Source: Glaciecola sp.
GTDB taxonomy: Bacteria; Pseudomonadota; Gammaproteobacteria; Enterobacterales; Alteromonadaceae
Assembly: GCA_029251505.1 (NCBI GenBank)
Contig: JAQXDG010000089.1
Span: 1 to 64,000 of the forward strand
DNA: 64,000 bases
Reading direction: 5' to 3'
Below are positions 29,777 to 40,824 of this stretch, piece after piece (position 1 is the stretch's first letter; every line of letters starts with the position of its first letter). Under the pieces are notes generated by a model. That model searched no databases. It was given only the letters and a program-made list of their open reading frames with translations, and had not been told where the DNA came from. The translations under genes and the position numbers were made by a program.

Positions 29777-30346
29777 TTATAAATTCCAAAACCAAATCTG
29801 ACAAGAGTTGATATTTTCACGTTGCAAAACATGACGGTCACGCTCTGCATCACGTTTTGAGTCATACGGCCCCAAAATAACCCGATACCAACCTGATTTT
29901 GAACCGCGGATCTGTGGTTCAAGCCCAACAAAAGCCATCGTTGCTCGCATCGAATCCGCTTGCTCATAAATTTTAAACGATCCGCATTGCATCAAATAGC
30001 GTTTATCTGATGTCGCCACTTCGGCTTCGATTTCTACTTCATAGCCAGGTAACGATTTAATAAACGCCCATTCTTCTTTGGGTAACTCAGGAAGAGGGTC
30101 AAGTTCATCTATATCCGGCTGGGTTACGATTTTAACCGACGGTGCTGTTGCCGGAACCACTGTTGCATCATCTTTAATCGAATATAAAAAATAAGCAAAA
30201 CCGGCTAACACCAATACCGCAAATCCTATTTTAATCTTAGGCGTGATGGAAGCAGTCGCTGATTTAGCGGGCGCTTTACGGCGATTCGACGGTGTGCCTT
30301 TTTTACGAGGAGTTGGTTTACGTTTGATATAATCTTTTTGAGCCAT
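29777..30346 (-). CDS. ftsN: Cell-division protein FtsN (SPOR domain)
   Basis: Bitopic division protein that triggers septal peptidoglycan synthesis. The 189 aa product starts MAQKDYIKRK like E. coli FtsN, has a basic cytoplasmic tail, one transmembrane helix (about 38-56), a short periplasmic linker with the PELPKEEW-like segment, and a C-terminal SPOR domain. The two SPOR cysteines (LMQCGSFK, INSCQIW) match the disulfide of the E. coli domain. It is much shorter than the 319 aa E. coli protein because the linker is reduced. Located directly upstream of hslV. Confidence 0.9.
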   Translation of the reverse strand: MAQKDYIKRKPTPRKKGTPSNRRKAPAKSATASITPKIKIGFAVLVLAGFAYFLYSIKDDATVVPATAPSVKIVTQPDIDELDPLPELPKEEWAFIKSLPGYEVEIEAEVATSDKRYLMQCGSFKIYEQADSMRATMAFVGLEPQIRGSKSGWYRVILGPYDSKRDAERDRHVLQRENINSCQIWFWNL

Positions 30347-30400
30347 GCGGCGTTAAAACCTGATAATAAAAAAATGTACAATACTATTGTAGTGAGTTGC

Positions 30401-32737
30401 TTAGTTAAAATCTATGTTATCTACGTCAATAGACCATCTAACTCGCAACTTGTTCGCATAATCGTTGTATTCATCCATAATCGTCGCGAGGACTTTTTGC
30501 CGCAAATCACGATACGGGCTTTGTATAATCAACATGTAACGATAGCGAGCTTGTTTTTTCTCAATTAAACATGGCACAGGTCCGACTGTCGAAATATTCG
30601 ACATGTTGCTCAATAATTGTTTCGCATATTGGAGTACTTGTATTGCACGTTGTGGATTTTCATCTTCAGCACGAAACACAACCTGAAAACTATAAGGTGG
30701 CAAGTGCGCTTGTTCGCGTTCATGCAACGCAAATCGAGCGAAATGTCCATAACCATTATTGACCAAATCTTGTAATAACGGATGCCCAGGTTGGGTGGTC
30801 TGCAAAAAGGTTTCGCCAGGTTTATCCGCCCGCCCCGCACGACCTGAAATCTGTGTAATTAACTGTGAGAGTTTTTCAGGTGCGCGAAAATCAGCACTAA
30901 ACAACGCCCCATCGACATCCATAATGACAACACAAGTCACGTGAGCAAAGTGATGACCTTTTGCCAAAATCTGCGTACCGAGTAAAATTTGATGTTCACG
31001 TTGATTGATCTGTTCAATCGTATTCGCAAGAGTTTGCTTGCCGCGCATTGAGTCAGAATCAATACGGATCGTCGAATATTGCGGAAATAACTCAGCCAAA
31101 CCTTGTTCTAGCTGCTCAGTACCCACTCCTTGCGTCATCAACTCTGTTGCACCACAAGCACTACAACGATGCGGAGCTGGGGCTTGAGCTAAACATTGAT
31201 GACACACCAAACGTGATTGCGCTTTGTGATAGGTCATCGGTTTGTCGCATGCGCGGCAATCTTCAACGTGACCGCATTGTTGACACACGACCGCAGGTGC
31301 AAATCCGCGGCGATTTATAAATAACAACACTTGATTGCCTTGTGCCAAATGCGATTGCATTACCTCTATGGTGGGAGGCGCAAGTCCATATGTGAGCGGT
31401 TGTTGGCATATATCGATTAAATTTACCGGCGCTACAGCTGCATCACCGGCTCGCTTAGCCAACACAAAATGTTGAAACTTCCCTGTCAAGGCACGCTGCA
31501 ATGTTTCTAAAACGGGCGTTGCCGTTCCTAAGATAATCGGAATTTTGTGACGTTGCGCCAGCATAATTGCCACATCACGGGCATGGTAACGCAATCCGTC
31601 TTGCTGTTTAAAGGAATCATCATGCTCTTCATCAATGATGATCATACCCAACTCAGGTAGAGGTGTGAAAATAGCAGAACGAGTCCCTATCACCAGACCA
31701 ATTTGATTTAATCGAGCTTGTTGCCACACGGCTAAGCGTTCATTGTCGCTTAATCCAGAATGTAACACACCCACATCAATACCAAAGCGTGCTTCAAAAC
31801 GCGACACGGTTTGTGGCGTTAACCCAATTTCAGGCACCAAAATTAATACTTGTTGGCCACGTTGTAATACTTGATTGATAACTTGCAAATAGACTTCTGT
31901 TTTGCCACTACCTGTTATCCCTTCTAGCAAAAAACAACCAAATTGGTCAAGTTGGCTATTGATCCCCGTAATTGCAATGGATTGCTCTATATTGGCAGAC
32001 AAGCCTGCTATCGCTTGAAAATGCGCAGCACCTGTCTGTGTAAACCAACTCCCAGCAGGCGGTACATGTGATGTTTCAACCAATATCTCTTTTTTAAGTA
32101 AAGCATTCAGAGCTGGAGAGCCAAATTGCTGACGCAACTGGGCTTTATTGATGCCAGTGACGTTTTTGTTTTGCGTATCCGGTTGTGTCTGTTCTGCGTG
32201 ATTTTCCTCGGCCTGAGTGTCCACGACTTGAGTTTGTGCAGCAACATAACACGCTAAAGCATATTGTTTAGGCGCCCGTTTTAAAGCAATCAAATCGACG
32301 GTTTGCGTCAAATCACTGCCACGTATATTTAATGCTTGTAAGGTATCGTTGAGCTGAATAACTCGTTGAGGCTTGGGGGAACTGGATACAGACTTACGCA
32401 ATGCACTTGGTAGAGCTGTTTGTAAAACCTCACCAATAGGGTGCTGATAATAGGTTGATGTCCATGTTAATAACGCCAGCCATTGCTCGGAGAGGATCCC
32501 TTTTGAGTCTAATACGGTCGTGATCGCTTTGAGTTTTGCTAGGTTAATTTCCTCGCTGTCAACAGCTTTAGCAGAAGATAGTGCTGTGCTGTCACTCTGA
32601 CATTCAACCACGATCCCGACCAACTGACGATTGGCGAAGCTCACCAATACTCTTGCCCCAATGGCAACGGGCTCGCTGTGAGTGTAATGAAAGGTTTTAC
32701 GCAGTGGAACAGGCACTGCAATTGCCAAAAATACCAT
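30401..32737 (-). CDS. priA: Primosomal protein N' (replication restart helicase PriA)
   Basis: Superfamily 2 helicase that restarts stalled forks. The 778 aa protein has the N-terminal 3'-DNA-end-binding domain, Walker A GITGSGKTEVY near residue 280, the DEEHDDSFKQ motif, and zinc-binding cysteines between about 480 and 535 (CQQCGH, CRAC, CHQC, CSAC). ISGRAGRADKPG is the helicase motif VI region. A linker near residue 180 with Gln/Asn/Thr-rich sequence is longer than in E. coli. It lies upstream of ftsN and divergent from rpmE, as in E. coli. Confidence 0.97.
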   Translation of the reverse strand: MVFLAIAVPVPLRKTFHYTHSEPVAIGARVLVSFANRQLVGIVVECQSDSTALSSAKAVDSEEINLAKLKAITTVLDSKGILSEQWLALLTWTSTYYQHPIGEVLQTALPSALRKSVSSSPKPQRVIQLNDTLQALNIRGSDLTQTVDLIALKRAPKQYALACYVAAQTQVVDTQAEENHAEQTQPDTQNKNVTGINKAQLRQQFGSPALNALLKKEILVETSHVPPAGSWFTQTGAAHFQAIAGLSANIEQSIAITGINSQLDQFGCFLLEGITGSGKTEVYLQVINQVLQRGQQVLILVPEIGLTPQTVSRFEARFGIDVGVLHSGLSDNERLAVWQQARLNQIGLVIGTRSAIFTPLPELGMIIIDEEHDDSFKQQDGLRYHARDVAIMLAQRHKIPIILGTATPVLETLQRALTGKFQHFVLAKRAGDAAVAPVNLIDICQQPLTYGLAPPTIEVMQSHLAQGNQVLLFINRRGFAPAVVCQQCGHVEDCRACDKPMTYHKAQSRLVCHQCLAQAPAPHRCSACGATELMTQGVGTEQLEQGLAELFPQYSTIRIDSDSMRGKQTLANTIEQINQREHQILLGTQILAKGHHFAHVTCVVIMDVDGALFSADFRAPEKLSQLITQISGRAGRADKPGETFLQTTQPGHPLLQDLVNNGYGHFARFALHEREQAHLPPYSFQVVFRAEDENPQRAIQVLQYAKQLLSNMSNISTVGPVPCLIEKKQARYRYMLIIQSPYRDLRQKVLATIMDEYNDYANKLRVRWSIDVDNIDFN

Positions 32738-32924
32738 GTCTACTTATTTTTATCGTTTTTATTGACCAATAAGGCGATTATACTTGATCAAAGGACTAAG
32801 TTACATTATTATGCGCGTCCATTTTGCGACTCATTGCGTGTGCGGTGAGTCATGTTAATTATTGCGTATGGTGTACAGCTTCGGGTTGTATAGCGATACG
32901 GCCTAAATTTATAAGGTAACCCCT

Positions 32925-33137
32925 ATGAAACAAGATATCCATCCTAAGTACGCTGAAATCACTGCAACCTGTTCTTGTGGTAACGTAATCAAGATCCGTT
33001 CTACTGTAGGTAAAGATTTAAACCTAGACGTATGTTCTGCTTGTCACCCGTTCTACACAGGTAAGCAACGTAATGTTGATACAGGTGGTCGTGTTGATAA
33101 GTTCAACAAGCGTTTCTCTGCACTTAGCAAAAAATAA
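32925..33137 (+). CDS. rpmE: 50S ribosomal protein L31 (zinc-binding form)
   Basis: Ribosomal protein of the inter-subunit bridge region, 70 aa. It begins [12 protein letters not shown] and has the cysteines CSCGN and CSACHP of the zinc-containing (C+) form, followed by [19 protein letters not shown] precedes the ATG. A strong terminator follows. Confidence 0.97.
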   Translation: MKQDIHPKYAEITATCSCGNVIKIRSTVGKDLNLDVCSACHPFYTGKQRNVDTGGRVDKFNKRFSALSKK

Positions 33138-33173
33138 AAATGATTCGCTGCTAGCAGCCAATACATTCTTCTC

Positions 33174-33201
33174 AAAAAGCGCTCATTCAGCGCTTTTTTT
33201 G
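33174..33201 (+). terminator. Rho-independent terminator after rpmE
   Basis: AAAAAGCGC-TCATTCA-GCGCTTTTTTT forms a short GC-rich stem followed by seven T residues about 40 bases after the rpmE stop. Confidence 0.9.
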
Positions 33202-33334
33202 TGGGTATTCAGAAATCGGATATGTATTTAATTTTTAGTGTGATACATTACAAATTAATGCTAATAAAAACAATAATAAAGCAAAAAGACAGAGGTAATT
33301 TTAACCCCCTACATCTCAAGGAAATGCACGAAAA

Positions 33335-34582
33335 ATGTCTGATTTTCGTCAACAAGCGTTAGACTATCACGCCCTGCCAAAACCAGGAAAGATCAGTATC
33401 GAATTAACCACTCCCGCAGCGACTGTTAATGATTTAGCCCTTGCCTACAGCCCTGGTGTGGCTGAGCCAGTACGTGAAATAGCTGATGATCCTGCCAATG
33501 CTTATAAATACACCGCCAAAGGTAATCTAGTTGCTGTTATTACAAACGGCACTGCGATTTTAGGTTTAGGAAACTTAGGCCCTCTCGCCTCCAAGCCGGT
33601 AATGGAAGGTAAAGCGTTATTGTTTAAGCGTTTTGCTGGACTTGATTCCATCGATATTGAAGTTACACATCGTACTACCGAAGAATTTATCAACACTGTG
33701 GCCAATATCGCTGATACCTTTGGTGGCATCAACCTTGAAGATATCAAAGCACCTGAATGTTTTGAAATCGAACGTGAATTGCAAAAGCGTTGTAAGATCC
33801 CTATTTTTCATGATGACCAGCACGGAACAGCAATCGTGACTGCTGCGGGTATGCTCAACGCCTTAGAAATCCAAGGTAAAGACATCAAAAACGTTCGGAT
33901 TGTCTGTATGGGTGCGGGTGCCGCAGCAATTGCTTGTATGGAATTACTGATTAAATGTGGTGCTCAACGAGAAAAAATCTACATGTTAGATCGCAAAGGC
34001 GTCATCCATACCCGACGTGAAGGTTTGCCCGAACATAAAGTGGCATTTGCCAATAATACTGATAAACGCACACTGGAAGATGTGATGGAAGGTGCTGATG
34101 TGTTCTTAGGTGTATCTGGTCCAGATGTTTTGCCAGCAGAAACGTTAGCCTTGATGGCACCAAACCCTATCGTGTTTGCTTGTTCCAACCCCGATCCAGA
34201 AATCAAACCCGAATTAGCTATGGCCACGCGTAATGATCTAATTATGGCGACCGGTCGTTCTGATTATCCAAATCAAGTCAACAATGTGTTGTGCTTTCCG
34301 TTTATTTTCCGTGGTGCATTAGATGTTCGCGCAAGCGAAATTAATGATGCGATGAAAGTCGCTGCAGTTGAAGCCTTACGAAAAGTATCCAAAGAACCAG
34401 TACCAGCAGAAGTATTAGTTGCTGCAGGGGTTGATTCATTAGTGTTTGGACGCGATTACATCATTCCAAAACCAATGGACCCAAGGCTTTGTGCTCGCAT
34501 AGCAAAAGCAGTGGCTCAAGCAGCGATTGACTCTGGTGTGGCACACTTTGATGAATTACCCGAAGGGTATATGGAAGACTGA
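33335..34582 (+). CDS. NAD(P)-dependent malic enzyme (short form)
   Basis: Oxidative decarboxylation of malate to pyruvate. The 415 aa protein carries the malic-enzyme signatures: YSPGVAEPVREI, VAVITNGTAILGLGNLGP, the catalytic Lys/Asp region EDIKAPECFEIE, FHDDQHGTAIV and the dinucleotide fold VRIVCMGAGAAAIA. It corresponds to the N-terminal half of E. coli MaeB; the phosphotransacetylase-like C-terminal domain is absent. Cofactor preference cannot be set by eye. Convergent with metJ, 20 bases apart. Confidence 0.95.
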   Translation: MSDFRQQALDYHALPKPGKISIELTTPAATVNDLALAYSPGVAEPVREIADDPANAYKYTAKGNLVAVITNGTAILGLGNLGPLASKPVMEGKALLFKRFAGLDSIDIEVTHRTTEEFINTVANIADTFGGINLEDIKAPECFEIERELQKRCKIPIFHDDQHGTAIVTAAGMLNALEIQGKDIKNVRIVCMGAGAAAIACMELLIKCGAQREKIYMLDRKGVIHTRREGLPEHKVAFANNTDKRTLEDVMEGADVFLGVSGPDVLPAETLALMAPNPIVFACSNPDPEIKPELAMATRNDLIMATGRSDYPNQVNNVLCFPFIFRGALDVRASEINDAMKVAAVEALRKVSKEPVPAEVLVAAGVDSLVFGRDYIIPKPMDPRLCARIAKAVAQAAIDSGVAHFDELPEGYMED

Positions 34583-34601
34583 AAGTAGTGTTGGGGTGGT
34601 G

Positions 34602-34928
34602 CTACTCGTCGGTCAACTCATCGAGTGTGGCATCAATCCCCATTTCTTCCATTAGTTTGCGCACAGATTCAGGGATACGATTCGTATTGCCTTTCTTCAA
34701 ATCGTCATCATCCGGCAATGGTTGCCCGGTAAACGCATGTAAAAACGCTTCACATAATAATTCCGAATTTGTCGCATGGCGTAAGTTGTTGACTTGGCGG
34801 CGAGTGCGTTCATCAGTCAACACTTTCAGGACATTGATAGGGATCGAAACGGTTACTTTTTTGACTTGTTCGCTTTTCTTCCCATGCTCTGCGTATGGAT
34901 GAATGTATTTGCCGTTCCATTTAGCCAT
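34602..34928 (-). CDS. metJ: Methionine repressor MetJ
   Basis: Ribbon-helix-helix repressor using S-adenosylmethionine as corepressor. The 108 aa product is nearly identical to E. coli MetJ over [19 protein letters not shown] and [21 protein letters not shown], with a variable C-terminus. It diverges from metF; the shared intergenic region has tandem met boxes, so autoregulation is likely. Confidence 0.98.
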   Translation of the reverse strand: MAKWNGKYIHPYAEHGKKSEQVKKVTVSIPINVLKVLTDERTRRQVNNLRHATNSELLCEAFLHAFTGQPLPDDDDLKKGNTNRIPESVRKLMEEMGIDATLDELTDE

Positions 34929-35039
34929 AGGGTACTCCTTAAACGTTCTGCGTTTATTATTATTATGCTTTATTGCTATAGGTTATTAGTAGATGATCGA
35001 ACTATATAGCTTGACCAAACGACGAATATTACGTAGTTT

Positions 35040-35055
35040 AGACGTCTAAACGTCT
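35040..35055. promoter_or_regulatory. Tandem MetJ operator (met boxes)
   Basis: AGACGTCT (perfect consensus met box) is immediately followed by AAACGTCT (7 of 8). Tandem 8-mers are the MetJ binding mode. They lie about 30 bases before the metF ATG in the metJ-metF divergent region. Confidence 0.85.
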
Positions 35056-35076
35056 ATTGTATACATATTTATTTGA

Positions 35077-36848
<1,772 letters not shown>

Positions 36849-36856
36849 CCTTGCGG

Positions 36857-36946
36857 TTACCCTTTCATTGCTGCAATAAAAGAATCTGATTGCTCAATAG
36901 CGGCGTTCATTTCTTTAATTAGGTTGTTCACATCAGATTTAATCAC
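36857..36946 (-). CDS. Possible 29-residue ORF after the TM2-like gene
   Basis: Too short for the ORF track. From a GTG it would encode 29 residues of amphipathic, coil-like sequence (DVNNLIKEMNAAIEQSD..., ending AAMKG). It lies 12 bases after the TM2-like stop on the same strand. It may be a detached C-terminal extension of the upstream gene, a microprotein, or chance. Weak support only. Confidence 0.25.
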   Translation of the reverse strand: MIKSDVNNLIKEMNAAIEQSDSFIAAMKG

Positions 36947-36958
36947 TGAAAATTAAAT

Positions 36959-37192
36959 TTATCCCGGCGATCTAAAGCGTGCAGCATCAATAATAGACCA
37001 TAAATGAAAAATTGCGCCTACCGGCCACAAGAATATAAATATGACCGTTGCAGCAAGCCCATAACAGACTGTAGCTATAATAAAGAACATTAACGCACCC
37101 AAAATGCGTCCTTGAACGAGCTGTCCTAACCCAGGGATAAAGATATTACAAATGGCTGCGATAACATTACCGCCTGATCCTTGTTGTGGCAT
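36959..37192 (-). CDS. Small TM2-like membrane protein
   Basis: A 77 aa protein with two hydrophobic segments joined by a short turn. The GLGQLVQGRILGALMFF pattern is that of TM2-like or related small two-helix proteins. N-terminal Gly-rich hydrophilic start MPQQGSGGN. The ATG at 37192 has AAGGTAG at about eight bases; the longer track start lacks support. Function unknown. Lies between the convergent yihY-type gene and the divergent peptidase gene. Confidence 0.75.
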   Translation of the reverse strand: MPQQGSGGNVIAAICNIFIPGLGQLVQGRILGALMFFIIATVCYGLAATVIFIFLWPVGAIFHLWSIIDAARFRSPG

Positions 37193-37280
37193 ATTTTTTT
37201 CTACCTTGTTATAAATAAATAGTGAAACAGAAAACATATACTCAATAAATTAGCTCAAAAATTACAGAAGCACAACTAAT

Positions 37281-38243
37281 ATGCCAAAGCTGTATACCTC
37301 ATCTATCCCATTTAAACATGGCATGCTACCTGTGTCAGATGGCCATCGGCTGTACTATGAACAATCCGGAAATCCTAATGGGATCCCTGTTTTATTTATT
37401 CACGGCGGGCCCGGAGCGGGCTTAAGCGACGATTATACGCGAATGTTTGATTCTTCTATCTTTCACATCATTGCTTACGAACAACGCGGTTGTGGGCGCT
37501 CTACGCCCTTTGCATCATTAGCCCATAACACCACAGCGCATTTATTAGCTGATATTACGGTACTACGAGAGCATTTACAGATCCCTAAATGGATTATCTT
37601 TGGTGGCAGTTGGGGCGCGACACTAGGTCTCCTTGCAGCAATTAGTGAACCACAGACGGTCAAAGGACTGATCCTTAGAGGTGTATTTTTAGGACGTCAA
37701 CAAGATATCGAATGGTATATCTGCCCCCACGGTGGCGCAGCGCAAATGTATCCAGAGCATTATGAAACGTTTGTCCAAGATATCCCGCCGTTAACTGAAG
37801 CACGGGATATTTGTGATGCGTTTTTTGAACTGTTTAATCAAAAAAACAAGTTTTACAAAGCCAATGCATTACGTTCATGGTACGGCTGGGAAGATCGGAT
37901 ATCACGTATTCAACATCCCTATGGCGACCCACTATATAATTATAACTTACATCAAATCGCTTCTTTAGCGATGTTAGAATGCCATTATTTGAAGCATCAC
38001 TGCTTTATCGAAGAAAATTTTATCCTTGAGAATGTGTATAAAATCGCCCATATTCCTGGATATATCGTTCATGGTCGCTATGACATGATTTGCAAAATTG
38101 AATCATCCTACACCCTACAACTATTATGGCCTAACAGTCAGTTGACTATTGTACCTGATGCAGGGCATAGTACCTCAGAACCATCCATTGCCTTTTCTTT
38201 AAAAATGGCAACTGACACGATGGCGAAACTTTTCAACAATTAA
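37281..38243 (+). CDS. pip: Prolyl aminopeptidase (proline iminopeptidase)
   Basis: Alpha/beta-hydrolase that removes N-terminal proline, family S33. The 320 aa protein shows the oxyanion motif HGGPGAGLS, DQRGCGRS-equivalent YEQRGCGRSTP, the nucleophile GGSWGATLGLL near residue 112, the aspartate in VHGRYDMICK, and the histidine in DAGHSTSEP. Usual family has DQRG; here EQRG. It precedes dtd by 29 bases on the same strand. Confidence 0.92.
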   Translation: MPKLYTSSIPFKHGMLPVSDGHRLYYEQSGNPNGIPVLFIHGGPGAGLSDDYTRMFDSSIFHIIAYEQRGCGRSTPFASLAHNTTAHLLADITVLREHLQIPKWIIFGGSWGATLGLLAAISEPQTVKGLILRGVFLGRQQDIEWYICPHGGAAQMYPEHYETFVQDIPPLTEARDICDAFFELFNQKNKFYKANALRSWYGWEDRISRIQHPYGDPLYNYNLHQIASLAMLECHYLKHHCFIEENFILENVYKIAHIPGYIVHGRYDMICKIESSYTLQLLWPNSQLTIVPDAGHSTSEPSIAFSLKMATDTMAKLFNN

Positions 38244-38272
38244 GTGCCATACCAACTAAAAGTAAACGATTA

Positions 38273-38722
38273 ATGATTGGATTAGTGCAACGAGTCACGC
38301 AGGCAAGTGTGTCTGTCGAACAACATATTATTGGTGAAATTGGCTATGGCGCATTGTTACTACTTGGCGTAGAAGCGCATGATAGTGAACTTAATGTGCA
38401 AAAAATGGTCAATAAATTAATCAAGTTTCGGATGTTTACTGATCACGCTGGAAAAATGAATTGGAATATCGAACAAATCAAAGGCGATATTCTGGTTGTG
38501 TCACAATTTACACTCGTCGCTGATACTACAAAAGGCAATCGCCCTGGATTTTCCCGAGGCGCGTCACCGGAACATGGTCAAGCAATGTATGATGCGTTTA
38601 TTACTGAGCTAAGATCACGTATTTGCCTTCCAGAAATGCACGTCGCAACGGGTCAATTTGGCGCTGACATGCAAATAGCACTGGTCAATGATGGACCCGT
38701 GACGTTTAGTTTACATACATAG
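38273..38722 (+). CDS. dtd: D-aminoacyl-tRNA deacylase
   Basis: Hydrolyses D-amino acids from mischarged tRNA. The 149 aa product has the N-terminal MIGLVQRVTQASV, the catalytic SQFTLVADTTKGNRPGFSRGASP and the near-C-terminal NDGPVTF (GP cis dipeptide) motifs. Between pip and the GNAT/thioesterase gene, an arrangement that matches many gammaproteobacteria (dtd-yiiD). Confidence 0.96.
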   Translation: MIGLVQRVTQASVSVEQHIIGEIGYGALLLLGVEAHDSELNVQKMVNKLIKFRMFTDHAGKMNWNIEQIKGDILVVSQFTLVADTTKGNRPGFSRGASPEHGQAMYDAFITELRSRICLPEMHVATGQFGADMQIALVNDGPVTFSLHT

Positions 38723-38734
38723 GATTACCAAGCA

Positions 38735-39628
38735 TTGTATAAAATTATTACCCCCACTACAGAGCAACAACTTGAGCAATATTTTGCGTTTCGTTGGCAG
38801 ATCCTCAAAGCACCTTTTAATTTTCCATTAGGTTCAGAAAAAGATGAATACGAATCAGTAGCTGAACACCGAATGTTACTCAATTATAAAAATGAAATTA
38901 TGGCTGTCGGTCGGGTGCATTTTAACAGTGCAGAAGAAGTGCAAATACGTCATATTGCCGTTGATTTTAATGCTCATGGCAAAGGTTATGGTCGCTTAAT
39001 CGTTGCTACATTAGAAAGTTATGCCATTGAACAAGGCGCGGTTAGAGCCGTTACCAATAGCCTCGCAACATCACGTCCTTTTTTTGAACAATGTGGTTAC
39101 ACTAAGCAATCAACGTCAGAAGCACTGAGTAAGCTAAACCGTATTCAAATGGTCAAAAAACTCACCGCACAACAATATCTAATTAATGCTGATTGGTGTC
39201 ACGAACTGCAAAGCACATGGGAAAAAACGATCCCTATATCTGAACAAATGGGCATTAAACTGCATCAGTACTCCGGTTCGACCTTAGAAGTCCGGGCGTC
39301 TTTAAACAAAAATATCAATTTGCACGGTACGATGTTTGCCGGAAGTATTTTTTCGCTGGCGACACTCACCGGTTGGGGCATGATCTTTTTACAACTCAAA
39401 CGTAAAAAATTAGATGGTGAAATTGTGCTTGGTGATGGCAATATTCATTATCATAAACCCATTAGCATGCAGCCAAGAGCGCAAGTCTATATCGAAGATT
39501 TTCAATGTGAGTATGCTGAATTACAAGAAGGTAAGAAAATGCAGGTCACTCTCAAAGTTCATATCTTAGATGGCGATACTGCTGTAGCCGAATTTACTGG
39601 CGTATACTGGGTGTTGCCTCGGGTGTAA
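38735..39628 (+). CDS. Bifunctional GNAT acetyltransferase / YiiD-type thioesterase-fold protein
   Basis: A 297 aa fusion. The N-terminal part (about 1-145) is a GNAT acetyltransferase with the acetyl-CoA loop HGKGYGRLIVA. The C-terminal part (about 160-295) is a hotdog-fold YiiD_C domain with LHGTMFAGSIFSLATLTGWGM and a HYHKPI strand. E. coli YiiD/FabY has the same two-part build and follows dtd. A role in fatty-acid initiation (FabY) is possible but not proven here. The start appears to be a TTG 12 bases after the dtd stop; no better start is seen. Confidence 0.88.
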   Translation: MYKIITPTTEQQLEQYFAFRWQILKAPFNFPLGSEKDEYESVAEHRMLLNYKNEIMAVGRVHFNSAEEVQIRHIAVDFNAHGKGYGRLIVATLESYAIEQGAVRAVTNSLATSRPFFEQCGYTKQSTSEALSKLNRIQMVKKLTAQQYLINADWCHELQSTWEKTIPISEQMGIKLHQYSGSTLEVRASLNKNINLHGTMFAGSIFSLATLTGWGMIFLQLKRKKLDGEIVLGDGNIHYHKPISMQPRAQVYIEDFQCEYAELQEGKKMQVTLKVHILDGDTAVAEFTGVYWVLPRV

Positions 39629-39660
39629 TCTCGGTCTGAAAGGCCGCAGGCAGATACGAC

Positions 39661-39685
39661 AAAACCCTGAGAAGCTCAGGGTTTT
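39661..39685. terminator. Bidirectional terminator between the thioesterase-fold gene and rpoH
   Basis: AAAACCCTGAG-AAG-CTCAGGGTTTT forms a perfect stem with A and T runs on each side, between two convergent genes, so it can serve both strands. Confidence 0.85.
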
Positions 39686-39719
39686 AGTAATAATACGATT
39701 GAATCTAACTAGTAAATAA

Positions 39720-40571
39720 CTATGCCATCGCCGATTGAATTTTCTTCATGGCATTTTTTTCAATTTGACGAACTCGCTCAGCAGACACTTGATATTTCGC
39801 CGCTAAGTCTTGTAATGTCATTTTATTATCACTTAACCAACGTGTTTCAATGATATGCTGACTACGTTCATCCAATGTTTTGATTGCTGAATATAAACGC
39901 GCAGAAGCATTCGAATCATAATCGGCATTTATCACTGCTGATTCTACGTCTTCAGATTTATCTTCTAAGTATTGCGCTGGTGCAAAATTACTATTGTCAT
40001 CACCGTCATCGCTGGATAAGTCAAATGCAGTATCTTGACTGCCCATACGAGCTTCCATCTGCAATACTTCTTTTTCACTCACCCCGAGCTCTTGAGCAAC
40101 CTTTTGCACTTCTTTATGAGTGAACCAACCTAAACGTTTTTTCGATTTACGTAGATTAAAGAATAATTTTCGTTGGGCTTTGGTAGTCGCAACTTTAACA
40201 ATGCGCCAATTTTTTAATACAAATTCATGGATCTCAGCTTTTATCCAGTGAACCGCAAACGACACTAGACGCACACCGACATTTGGATCAAATCGCTTTA
40301 CCGCTTTCATCAAACCGATGTTGCCTTCTTGGACTAAATCAGCTTGAGCTAGTCCGTAGCCAGAATAAGATTTTGCAATATGTACAACAAAACGTAAGTG
40401 AGACATGACTAACTCACGTGCAGCAGTTAGATCGCCCTCATTAAATAAACGCTCTGCTAATGATTTTTCTTCGTCAGCAGTGAGCATCGGTATATTGCTT
40501 ACCGATTGAATATAGCTTTCAATACTACCGCTTTTAGGAATCGTCAATGCCATTTGCATGGATTTACTCAT
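39720..40571 (-). CDS. rpoH: RNA polymerase sigma-32 factor (heat shock)
   Basis: Sigma factor of heat-shock genes, 283 aa. Region 2 includes [16 protein letters not shown] and [14 protein letters not shown]; the RpoH box [14 protein letters not shown] is diagnostic; region 4.2 is [20 protein letters not shown]. The ATG at 40571 with CGGAG nine bases upstream is preferred to the TTG one codon before. It follows ftsX with a 250-base gap that likely contains its own promoters. Its predicted target hslVU promoter is in this same window. Confidence 0.97.
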   Translation of the reverse strand: MSKSMQMALTIPKSGSIESYIQSVSNIPMLTADEEKSLAERLFNEGDLTAARELVMSHLRFVVHIAKSYSGYGLAQADLVQEGNIGLMKAVKRFDPNVGVRLVSFAVHWIKAEIHEFVLKNWRIVKVATTKAQRKLFFNLRKSKKRLGWFTHKEVQKVAQELGVSEKEVLQMEARMGSQDTAFDLSSDDGDDNSNFAPAQYLEDKSEDVESAVINADYDSNASARLYSAIKTLDERSQHIIETRWLSDNKMTLQDLAAKYQVSAERVRQIEKNAMKKIQSAMA

Positions 40572-40771
40572 CAAATAAAACTCCGTTATTTAATCAACTG
40601 TATAAAATATACCAAAGTGACGCAAAAATTGCGAGATTAACACTCTAATTAATTGATATAGATCCATTAAATGGGTAAATAGTTTCAATTAATATGAGGT
40701 TTTTTTTTCGTATATCAATCTTTCAGTTAACATTTATTTTACACAACCATATAACAGGCCGTATAACTTTA

Positions 40772-40785
40772 CTAGTTGCAACTAG
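40772..40785. repeat. Perfect 14-bp palindrome upstream of rpoH
   Basis: CTAGTTGCAACTAG is a perfect palindrome in the 250-base gap between ftsX and rpoH. The same gap also has T-rich tracts but no ORF or clear terminator. It could be an operator for rpoH; no regulator can be named. Confidence 0.35.
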
Positions 40786-40824
40786 CACAACCTTTAAAAA
40801 CAAACAAAATTCAAATAGTTACAC

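Noticed and set aside
40575-40824. Possible tRNA or small RNA in the ftsX-rpoH gap
   Set aside because: No cloverleaf or T-run-terminated hairpin seen; AT-rich promoter-like sequence and one palindrome only.
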